This document shows positions 56,120 to 64,000 of a stretch of DNA of 64,000 nt, one piece after another. This DNA is from Chrysemys picta bellii. Taxonomy: Eukaryota > Chordata > Testudines > Emydidae. Every line of letters begins with the position of its first letter. Positions within the stretch are counted from its first letter, which is position 1. A model generated the notes under the pieces. The model was not told the DNA's origin and searched no databases. It saw only the letters and a program-made list of their open reading frames with translations. The stretch spans positions 38,377,583-38,441,582 of the forward strand of contig NC_088797.1 of NCBI RefSeq assembly GCF_011386835.1. The letters run 5' to 3'. The position numbers were made by a program, and so were the translations under genes.

Positions 56120-57300
56120 GAACATAGTGAAAATTGAGTAAGGCCCTCAGGAACTGTCTTGTTAATAGGAAGCACATGCATGAATTCCCTTAATGATATT
56201 TCTGGGTGTATAGTTATATAGAACCAATCACAACACTGATCTTCTACTACTTAGTGATTTGTTGCTTTTTAAAAAACACACAGAAAATTAACTGAAACAT
56301 TCAAAACAGTTGCAATAAAATGACTTAAGAATAAGAAAAATCAGCATAATAAATAAAGATTTATCAGAATTCACCATCACTTATAATATTACATTGGGGA
56401 ACAATCTGCTTTCAATAAGTCTATTATTGACTTTAAAAATTAAATTAGTGGGTATATCATAACAACACAGCAAAATAAATTGCTTGAAAATAACATGGAA
56501 AGCGTTGTGCCCATGACACCTCAACGAACTAGCTTGGAGAATCTTGTGGGCATTTTAAAAAAAATGTAAGCTAGTTAATTTAGACAGTGCACATATGCTT
56601 TTTGTGCTTGCTTTCCATGAATACTCTAGAAAAGTGTTTTAGCGCAGAAACATATATGGAAATAGTAAATTTAAGCAAGTATTGGTTTATGCTCACCACA
56701 ACTGGGAACAGAAAGAAAACCTTGTGACCTATGTATCAATCAAAAGTAATTAAAGTCACTCAAATTTCAAATACCAAATATTCAAAACTAATTACTGACA
56801 CCTGAGTTACAGAACAAGAAATAGCTAGTGAAATTATTCTGAATTTTTTTGAATAGTGAATACTTCCAAAAAAATCAAAAGGTGCTTTCAGTCAATTCCA
56901 AAACATAAAGAGGCAAAAATCATTAAGTAAATTATTTCCTGTGAATTATTTGCTTAGCTTTGTACAAAACACAGTTTTGCTTCTACTTATAAACTATTTT
57001 TTGCTTTACTGATTAAACTGTTGGTTAAAATCATTCTAGCACTGACTGCCATAGAAATACATTTATATTGACTGAACTGGGCCTGAATTTAGGAACTGAT
57101 CTATAGGAACTGAAAGAAAAGTCAAGTAGAAAAAAATTAGATTCAGCAGTAATGTCAATGTCAGTATCATAAAGCAAAAGTTAAAAACTGAAGCTATAAT
57201 ATTGATCAACTTTACCATCTTACAGGCATTTGTTGTCGTGTCTTAGTATGTAAAATACATACTTAAATTGGAGAAGGAGAATCATTTTTTATGGAAAGAA
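56120..57300. other. Unannotated AT-rich stretch
   Basis: No supported feature. Confidence 0.5.
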
Positions 57301-57560
57301 CATACTATGACAAACTTTTCATGATACACTGATATCTGGTACAGGGCAATATACTTTTCAGATCAGGTATTATCAAGGAATGGATGCTGTCTACTAGGGC
57401 TACTCACAGAAATGTATAAAAATATGTAAACATACTATGACAAACTTTTCATGATACACTGATATCTGGTACAGGGCAATATACTTTTCAGATCAGGTAT
57501 TATCAAGGAATGGATGCTGTCTACTAGGGCTATTCACAGAAATGTATAAAAATATGTAAA
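57301..57560 (+). repeat. Recent tandem duplication, 2 x 130 bp
   Basis: 57301-57430 and 57431-57560 are identical except one C/T difference (57403 against 57533). The unit is unique-looking AT-rich DNA with no transposon ends. Confidence 0.97.
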
Positions 57561-57725
57561 CCAGTAATGCAATATTTTAATAAACTGATGTCTAAGTAGA
57601 TTCAAATCTGACAGCAGCTCCTATAAGAATACCTACCAAATATTACTCTGATGTTTAGCTTCCAATTTCAACATCCATGTCTAATGATTTGATCAAATAT
57701 CTCCCCCACTGACAATAGTCTATAT

Positions 57726-58037
57726 CAGGGGTCGGCAACCTTTCAGAAGTGGTGTGCCGAGTCTTCGTTTATTCACTCTAATTTAAGGTTTTGCGTGCCA
57801 GTAATACATTTTAACGTTTTTAGATGATCTCTTTCTATAAGTCTACAATATATAACTAAACTATTGTTGTATGTAAAGTAAATAAGGTTTTTAAAATGTT
57901 TAAGAAACTTCATTTAAAATTAAATTAAAATGCAGAGCCCCCTGGACATGGTGACCAGGACCCGGGCAGTGTGAGTGCCACTGAAAATCAGCTCGCGTGC
58001 CGCCTTCGGCACGCGTGCCATAGGTTGCCTACCCCTG
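57726..58037. mobile_element. hAT MITE (CAGGGGTCGGCAACC family, 312 bp)
   Basis: Starts CAGGGGTCGGCAACCTTT and ends AGGTTGCCTACCCCTG. A perfect 8-bp duplication GTCTATAT flanks it (57718-57725, 58038-58045). The interior is AT-rich with no coding content. A degraded relative may start near 10610 (GGGTCACCAACCTTTCTG). Confidence 0.93.
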
Positions 58038-58045
58038 GTCTATAT

Positions 58046-58940
58046 TTACATTGTGCAGAATTGTTTAAAAATGATTCTTCATAGTCTCATAATTAAATCT
58101 CTAAGTAATTTTTCACATTAATCTTCAGTGAGATCTAGAGGGATTAAAAATGTTCAACATAACTACGCACAGGAAATTCTAATATCAACCAGGGTACAAC
58201 AGACAAGACTAATTTGCAAAAGACAGACTGGACACTGCAGGTCATACAAGTTCCAGTGTACCTCATGGGCCACACTGGGTCCTTTTTAGCTAACAAGTAA
58301 TGCATTATTATCATCTTTAAAAAGTTACTTTATGCATATTATTACAGACTGATGCTAGGGAAAATATATATTTTTGAACATTGGTTACTAGACAGAACGT
58401 TAGTGTCATATTCCAGACAAACAACTCTTTTGGAGATGGAGGAAGTGGGTCACAAACAAAATTTATCAGTCCACATCCTTACTTTTAAATGTCTGGGCAA
58501 TTATAGTTGATCCTTTTCATTTAAGTTAACTTAAATATAACAATACTATTAAATTGGAAGTCCAAGGTACATTAAAAAATAATAATTTCTTGATAACTTC
58601 CTGTGCTTATCTCCAAAAGGCTACACATAGATATCAGTCTAATGTCATAATATAAAGTTATAATAATACTATCACAGCATTGTATCATGTGAATATACTC
58701 CCTCACAGTTACAACACTACAGGAACTTGCAGTCCCCAGCTGCCAAGTACCCTGGAGAGAAACGACCCCAGGAAAATTACAAAATGCTCCTGAAAATCTG
58801 GGGCATGCCACCCATATATAATATATTTCAACATAGTATCTCTGCTGTGGCATGACTGAACTCAGGGCTCGCTGACTTTTCTTGGTTGAGAAGTCAAAGA
58901 GAAAATGTTGCTTTTCATTCATTATCAGGTAAGCAAAGTG
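58046..58940. other. Unannotated stretch
   Basis: No supported feature. Confidence 0.45.
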
Positions 58941-58949
58941 AGTAACACT

Positions 58950-59720
58950 CCCTCGCCATCTCCCCTCTCCACATGTTGTACCAATGGACGTAGCCACCTG
59001 TAACTATCACAGAATACCAATGGGCACAGTTTACTGTCTATCTCCATCAATATCACACACGTAGCACCATTGGACATACATCCCCATGTGTATTCCACCA
59101 TCCCCATACAGTACCCATGAACACTGTCCATCTGCTTGCCCCCAAACCACTTTACATAGCCCACATGAGATACAGCCTCCTCCTCCAGTATAATCCACTA
59201 CCTATGCTACTAACTCCATAGACCACCCATACGTAAAGCCTTCTGTGTATCTCACTGCCCCTAGATGCCCCCATGGACGCAGCTCACCCCGGAGCTCCCA
59301 TGAACAGAGTTCTTCATTCCTCCCCAAACCCCTATGGGAACTGCGCGCTGCCCACAGAGCCCCCATGGGCATTAGCCCCATCCTCGCTCTCAGCCCTCGC
59401 CACCATGCCCACAACCCCCGCACTCCATGAAGCCTCCCCTTCATCAACAGTCCACCACCACCCTCCCACAGCCTCCTGCCTGCCACCCCAAAGATCCCCC
59501 AGGAGCACAGCCCTCCTTTCTACCCCGTCTGCCCCCCACGGGCACAGCCCGCGCCCCCGGCAGACCCTTCTCTCTCCCCCGGGGTACAGCCCCCCCTGCC
59601 TACTTCTACTCCAAAAGAGACACCCCCTCCCCCCTTAGATCCCCACGGACGCAGCCCCCTGTCTGTACCTGCCCCCCACACCTCCTTCCTGCCCCCAGAG
59701 AGCCCCCCTGCCGCGCCGGG
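58950..59720. repeat. Degenerate C-rich repeat field
   Basis: Phrases of the type CCCATGGACGCAGCYCAC recur with strong divergence: ACCAATGGACGTAGCC at 58979, CCATTGGACATAC near 59068, CCCATGGACGCAGCTCACC at 59270 and CCCACGGACGCAGCCCCC at 59641. C content rises from left to right toward the CpG-rich block at 59790. The period is irregular, so this could be an old minisatellite. Open frames here lack known domains. Confidence 0.45.
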
Positions 59721-59789
59721 GGATGGTCCCCGCAGCAGCTCACACACTGACCTGACGCTGTCAAGACTCAGCAGGAGAAACTGTTCCCT

Positions 59790-60060
59790 TCTAGTGGGAT
59801 AAACTCCCCCCGCCCGGCCCGTCCTCCCGACGAGCACCGCCTCCCTGCTCGGCAGGCACCGCCTCCCCGCCCTGCTGCTGGCCCGCCCAGAGCCTGGGGC
59901 GCCGGGCGGCGCTGCCCGCTGTCCGCTGCCCTGGGCGCTGGGCCTCCTGCGCGACCCGCGGCGAGGGTCAGGGCCGTTGATGCCGGGCTCTGGAGCCTTG
60001 GCGGGAAACGGGGCACGGAGGGGGATGGGCGGACAAAAGCATGGGACGGGTAGGGCATGG
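59790..60060. promoter_or_regulatory. CpG-island-like block with an E2F-type site
   Basis: This stretch has many CpGs (GCGCCGGGCGGCGC, GCGCGACCCGCGGCG) and no transposon ends. TTGGCGGGAAA at 59998-60008 matches the E2F consensus. It is the only CpG-rich stretch in the window not enclosed by target-site duplications, so it is the best candidate for a host promoter. I see no convincing first exon on either strand and the direction is unknown. Confidence 0.4.
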
Positions 60061-60443
60061 GGTGCGGGACACAAAAGAGAATATGACATAAAGAGGGCTC
60101 GGGAAGGAAATGGCATAGAGGGGAATGTGGCATGCAGGGAGTATGTAGGACGTGTTGCTTCTCTTTCCTCTCACTCCACCTCCACACTCTGAGGGGAGTC
60201 CAACCCATGCAACCCTGTTAGTCTTAGTGAAATTACAAATGTGTAATTGATATTTTTGGTTTTTGGTTTCTGAAGTGGACCTGGAGTTTGAAACCTGAAC
60301 TCTGCTGGTCTTTTCTGAAATGTATCTAACAATGCAGGTTTTCTGGCTGTCCAATCAATACCCATGTTCCCTTTCCAGTTTCCAGTGCTGCATGGAGTTT
60401 TTGTTTTTGTCACCCCAGGTCAGTCTGTATTCTTCTCTGACAG

Positions 60444-60697
60444 TTTTCAGAGTGGTAGCCGTGTTAGTCTGTATCAGCAAAAAGAACGAGGAGTACTTGT
60501 GTCACCCTTAGAGACTAACAAATTGATTTGGGCATAAGCTTTCGTGGTCTAAAACCCACTTCATCGGATGCATGCAGTGGAAAATACATGTTCTCGCTGT
60601 ATATATATCTTCCTACTGTATTTTCCACTGCATGCATGCGATGAAGTGGGTTTTAGCCCATGAAAGCTTATGCCCAAATAAATTTGTTAGTCTCTAA
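60444..60697. mobile_element. Palindromic short retroelement (copy C), cut by a Harbinger
   Basis: Starts TTTCAGAGTGGTAGCCGTG. Left arm 60509-60587 and right arm 60618-60697 are inverse of each other with several mismatches. The right arm stops at TCTCTAA, where other copies continue GGTGCCAC. The break coincides with the TAA target of the Harbinger element at 60698. The missing right end should therefore lie beyond that element, outside the window. Confidence 0.8.
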
Positions 60698-61078
60698 GGC
60701 CTGGTCTACACTACGACTTTAATTCGGATTTATCAGCTTTAATTCGAATTAACCCTGCAACCGTCCACACAACGACGCTATTTATTTCGATGTAAAGGGC
60801 CCTTTAAATCGATTTCTGTACTCCACCCCGACGAGCGGAGTAGTGCCAAAATCGATTTTAGCAATTCGAATTAGGGTTAGTGTGGCCGCAATTCGATGGT
60901 ATTGGCCTCCGGGAGCTATCCCACAGTGCATCATTGTGACCGCTCTGGACAGCAATCTAAACTCGGATGCACTGGCCAGGTAGACAGGAAAAGCCCCGCG
61001 AACATTTGAATTCCATTTCCTGTTTGCCCAGCGTGGAGAGCACAGGTGACCACAGATAGCTCATCAGCACAGGTAACC

Positions 61079-63368
61079 ATGCAGGCTGATAATCGAAAAA
61101 GAGCACCAGCATGGACCGTGAGGGAGGTACTGGATCTGATCGCTGTATGGGGAGAGGATTCAGTGCTTGCAGAACTTCGTTCTAAAAGACGAAATGCAAA
61201 AACTTTTGAAAAAATCTCCAAGGGCATGATGGAGAGAGGCCACAATGGGGACTCTGAGCAGTGCCGCGTGAAAGTCAAGGAGCTCAGACAAGCCTATCAA
61301 AAAACAAAGGAGGCAAACTGTCGCTCCGGGTCAGAGACGCGGACATGCCGCTTCTACGCCGAGCTGCATGCAATTCTAGGGGGGGCTGCCACCACTACCC
61401 CACCTGTGTTCGTGGATTCTGGGTCGGGGATAGTCTCATCAGCGACGCCTGAGGATTCTGCCGATGGGGGAGAGGAGGAGGATGAGGATGAGGATGAGCT
61501 TGCAGAGAGCACACAGCACTCCGTTCTCCCCAACAGCCAGGATCTTTTTATCACCCTGACTGAAGTACCCTCCCAAGCCTCCCAAGCCAGTACCCAAGAC
61601 TCTGACCCCATGGAAGGGACCTCAGGTGAGTTTACCTTTTGAAATATAAAACTTGTTTTAAAAGCAAACGGTTTTTAATGATTACTTTGCCTGACTTTGC
61701 ATTCGCGGTCAGTTCAGCTACTGGAAAAGTCTGTAGCTACTGGAAAAGTCTGTTAACGTGTATGGGGATGGAGCGGAAATCCTCCAGGGACATCTCCATG
61801 AAGCTCTCCTGGAGGTACTCCGAAAGTCTTGCCAGAAGGTTTCTGGGCAGTGCATCTTTATTCCCTCCTCCATGGTAGGACACTTGACCACGCCATGCTT
61901 GCAGCAAGTAATCTGGTATCATTGCCTGACAAAGCCTGGCAGCGTATGGTCCCGGTGTTTGCTGGCATTCAAGCAACATCCGTTCTTTATCTTGTTGTGT
62001 AATCCTCAGGAGAGTGATATCACTCCTGGTAACCTGGTTGAAATACGGGAACTTAATTAAGGGGACAGAGGTGGCCGTTCCTACTGGGATGTTTGCCTGT
62101 GGCGGAAAATAAATCCTTCCCTGCAGTTAGCCAAGCGCAGATGGGAAATTGGCCCTGAGTTTTTCGCGTTTGGCTAGCAGGGATCTTCCCTGTTACCAGC
62201 CACGCGGTGGGGGGAGGGGTACCGTGATCATCCCAGAGAATTCATGGCGGGAGGGGGGCAGCGGCGGGGGGGGGGGTTAGTTTGGTGCCTGCAGGGATCT
62301 TCCCTGATACCAGCCACGCGGTGGGGGGGAGGGGTACAGCGATCATCCCAGAGAATTCATGGCGAGAGGGGGGGGTGGTTAGTTTGTTTTCTGGTGCTGC
62401 TGAATGTTAACAGAAAAACCGCAGCACTCTACTTGCCTGAAGGGGCCCAGACAAGCCCCCCCACACTGCCCCCCCCCAACTGGCTGAGATTGGCCAGGCT
62501 TCTTCAGCACTCTACAAGCTATGCTTGGTATGTGGGAAAGGAGGGCGCAGAAGCTTACCATGGCCGCATGCAAGCCGAATTCTGTTGCCCAGACCTGTGA
62601 TCTCTAGCAGCAAAGCCACAGGCACTCAGCATTAAGAGGCAAAATGCGACCTTGCACAGAAATCACATGTGCTATGTAATGTGAACAGTGTTGGTCACCG
62701 TGAAAGAGTATAAGCATTGTTCTGCAAAATGTAGCTTTTAAAACAATTCTCTCTTTTTTCCCCTCCCTACAGCAGCTGCAAATTCCTCAAGCCTCCCTCC
62801 TCCATCCCGAAGGTTATCACAGATAAGGCGTCGTAAGAAGAGAACGCGAGACGACATGTTTTCGGAAATTATGGAATCCAGCCGCAGTGACAGAGCTCAT
62901 GTGAATGAGTGGAAGGAAACAGTTTCAAAGTATAGGAAAGAAGTCAGTGAACGTGAGGAGAGGAGGGACCAACGTGAGGAGAGGAGGGACCAACGTGAGG
63001 AGAGGAGAGATGCTCGAGATGAGAGGTGGCGGCAGGAAGACCAGAGGATGAAGGATGCAACGCTGGGGCTGCTCCGGCGTCTGGTGGAGGTTCAGGAACG
63101 GCTGCTGGAAAACAGACTGCCGCTTCAGCCCCTGTTCCACCCTCCCCCCTCCCCATGTTCCGTATCCTCCTCTCCCAGACATGTAAGAACGCGGGGGGGG
63201 GGGGAGGCTCCGTACACCTTCCCATTCCACCCCAGTAGACAGCCCAAGCAAAAGGCTGTCATTTTTTTAACCTTTTCTTTGTGGCTTTTTCCTTCCCAGC
63301 AATCCTCCTCCCAAATACCACCCGGGTTCCCTCCCTCTTTTTCTAATCTATTAATAAAGAATAAATGA
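61079..63368 (+). CDS. Harbinger Myb/SANT-like DNA-binding protein, two exons (61079-61625, 62773-63368)
   Basis: Exon 1 ends at the donor in ACCTCAG/GTGAGT. Exon 2 starts after CTCCCTACAG at 62773. Joining them keeps one frame of about 380 codons without a stop. ATG 61079 (MQADNRKRAPAWT) fits the family start I remember; ATG 61046 in the same frame is the alternative. Residues about 8-100 form the Myb/SANT-like trihelix (AWTVREVLDLIAVWGED, ELRSKRRNAKTFEKISKGM, VKVKELRQAYQKTKEAN, FYAELHAILGG). An acidic stretch (GGEEEDEDEDELAE) follows. Exon 2 has a basic patch (RRRKKRTRDD) and a coiled-coil made partly of a 21-bp tandem repeat (REERRDQ, 62952-63014), then RLVEVQERLLENRLPLQPL. Such proteins bind element ends and help import the transposase. 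Splicing is inferred. Confidence 0.82.
61737..62096 (-). CDS. Third Harbinger reading frame, open, antisense in the Myb intron
   Basis: Open for 119 codons from GCA 62096 to TAG 61739-61737; the first in-frame Met is at 61979. The segment before 62096 reads TTATTTTCCGCCACAG, a possible splice acceptor, so this may be an exon. Visible text includes KFPYFNQVT, DITLLRITQQDKERMLLECQ, GPYAARLCQAMIPDYLLQAW, GQVSYHGGGNKDALPRNLL, ARLSEYLQESFMEMSLEDF and HVNRLFQ. Copy 1 has the same text at 21600-21960 with two stops. ATTAAA lies about 58 bp downstream (61679-61674). I do not recognise the family. It is on the transposase strand but beyond the transposase poly(A) signal, so it needs its own promoter or read-through. 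A non-coding conserved element is the alternative. Confidence 0.55.
   Translation of the reverse strand, partial: ANIPVGTATSVPLIKFPYFNQVTRSDITLLRITQQDKERMLLECQQTPGPYAARLCQAMIPDYLLQAWRGQVSYHGGGNKDALPRNLLARLSEYLQESFMEMSLEDFRSIPIHVNRLFQ
62175..62385 (+). repeat. Tandem repeat in the Harbinger intron, 2 x about 114 bp
   Basis: GGATCTTCCCTGTTACCAGC at 62181 recurs as GGATCTTCCCTGATACCAGC at 62295, each followed by CACGCGGTGGGGG, GATCATCCCAGAGAATTC and a G-run. Copy 1 has a shorter two-fold arrangement of GTGGCTATT and GGATGATCCCTT at 21522-21590, so the duplication tendency is shared. Confidence 0.8.
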
Positions 63369-63392
63369 TTTTTAAATGATAGTGACTTTATT
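63353..63392. terminator. Facing poly(A) signals of the two Harbinger genes (copy 2)
   Basis: AATAAA on plus at 63353-63358 (a second at 63361) for the Myb-like transcript, and AATAAA on minus (TTTATT 63387-63392), about 100 bp past the transposase stop. The head-on layout equals that at 20545-20588 in copy 1. Confidence 0.6.
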
Positions 63393-63493
63393 TGGTTTGA
63401 AAGAAAGCTGGGGGAAGGGGGAGGGTGGGTTCCTTACAGAAAATCAGTCAATAAAGGGGGAGGGTTTTCATGAAGGAGAAACAAACAGATATT

Positions 63494-64000
63494 TCACACG
63501 GTAGCCTGGCCAGCCATGAAACTGGTTTTCAAAGCTTCTCTGATGCACAGCGCTTCATGGTGTGATCTTCTAATCGCCCTGGTGTCTGGCTGCGCGTAAT
63601 CAGCAGCCAGGTGATTTGCCTCAGCCTCCCACCCCGCCATAAAGGTCTCCCCCTTACTTTCACAGAGATTGTGGAGCACACAGCAAGCAGAAATAACAAT
63701 GGGGAGATTTCTTTGGCTGAGGTCAGAGCGAGTCAATAATGAACGCCAGCGACCTTTTAAACGGCCAAATGCACATTCTACCACCATTCTGCACTTGCTT
63801 AGCCTGTAGTTAAACAGCTCCTGACTCCTGTCCAGGCTGCCTGTGTATGGCTTCATAAGCCATGGCATTAAGGGGTAGGCTGGGTCCCCAAGAATAACTA
63901 TGGGCATTTCAACATCCCCAACGGTTATTTTCTGGTCCGGAAAGTAAGTCCCTTGCTGCAGCCCTTTAAACAGAGTAGTGTTCCTGAAGACGCGAGCGTC
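63494..64000 (-). CDS. PIF/Harbinger transposase, C-terminal part, cut by the window edge
   Basis: Open from the window edge (64000, text DARVFRNTTLFKGL) to TGA at 63494-63496: 168 residues with no stop or frameshift. It includes the second catalytic Asp (first residue visible), YFPDQKITVGDVEMPIVILG, DPAYPLMPWLMKPY and the probable catalytic Glu in RMVVECAFGRLKGRW, then PIVISACCVLHNLCES. It is the HARBI1-like DDE nuclease that excises and inserts the element at TAA targets. Compared with the dead copy at 19183-20430 it lacks the TAG stop (SQELFNYRL instead of SKE-stop). The N-terminal part, including the first Asp, lies outside the window, so intactness is only partly shown. Confidence 0.9.
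   Translation of the reverse strand, partial: DARVFRNTTLFKGLQQGTYFPDQKITVGDVEMPIVILGDPAYPLMPWLMKPYTGSLDRSQELFNYRLSKCRMVVECAFGRLKGRWRSLLTRSDLSQRNLPIVISACCVLHNLCESKGETFMAGWEAEANHLAADYAQPDTRAIRRSHHEALCIREALKTSFMAGQATV

Larger units (their letters stand above)
60698..64000 (+). mobile_element. PIF/Harbinger element (copy 2), apparently intact, runs off the window
   Basis: TAA (60695-60697) precedes the terminus GGCCTGGTCTACACTAC. The Myb-like gene is on plus (61079-63368, one intron), the transposase on minus (64000-63494, incomplete at the edge), and a third open frame on minus inside the Myb intron (62096-61737). By comparison with copy 1 (4155 bp), the element should end near position 64850, beyond the window. 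Gene order and convergence equal copy 1, but sequence divergence between the copies is substantial, so they are related subfamilies and not recent sisters. Confidence 0.9.

Noticed and set aside
59202..60208. Open frames up to 198 codons in the C-rich and CpG-rich area
   Set aside because: Pro/Ser or Gly/Arg-rich text on both strands with no known domain or splice pattern; treated as composition.

Overview
The window is vertebrate nuclear DNA made almost entirely of transposable elements and their decay products; I found no host protein-coding exon, tRNA or rRNA gene I could support. The repeat mix (5'-truncated CR1 LINEs, many hAT-type non-autonomous elements with 8-bp target duplications, TA-flanked MITEs, large PIF/Harbinger elements with a Myb-like second gene, and palindromic short retroelements ending in a GCATCTGAAGAAGTG-type segment) is what I remember of turtle genomes. 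I therefore infer a turtle (Testudines); a crocodilian is less likely. This rests on recalled repeat families, not on a search.

Layout. 1-16.7 kb is dense in DNA transposons. A 3.77-kb hAT-like element (1034-4805) holds a second hAT element (1382-3404) that contains a 1.9-kb G-rich 35-bp minisatellite. Then come a palindromic retroelement (7011-7242), MITEs at 8310, 8790, 13288 and 13425, a CpG-rich hAT element (14615-15294) and a pogo/Tigger-like element (15480-16713) with another hAT MITE inside it. 18.06-24.6 kb is a minus-strand CR1 LINE split by a complete but dead 4155-bp Harbinger (18807-22961). 25.5-26.2 kb is a second CR1 split by a hairpin-like hAT MITE. 27.1-34.4 kb carries three more members of the TAGGGT-ended hAT family, each with a different GC-rich interior. 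34.4-52.4 kb is mostly AT-rich unannotated DNA with scattered CR1 fragments and small Harbinger-like MITEs. 52.4-60.1 kb holds another TAGGGT hAT, a palindromic retroelement, a 130-bp tandem duplication, a hAT MITE and a CpG-rich block with an E2F-like site, the only plausible host promoter. 60.4-64.0 kb is a third palindromic retroelement interrupted by a second, apparently intact Harbinger that runs off the window.

The most notable system is the Harbinger pair. Both copies have convergent transposase and Myb/SANT-like genes with facing poly(A) signals. Both also carry, antisense inside the Myb-gene intron, a third reading frame that resembles itself strongly at protein level between the copies. 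It is open for 119 codons in the intact copy, broken by two stops in the dead copy, and followed in both by an ATTAAA signal. This may be an undescribed third Harbinger protein or exon. The second theme is a hAT family with constant ends and variable GC-rich, tandem or palindromic interiors.
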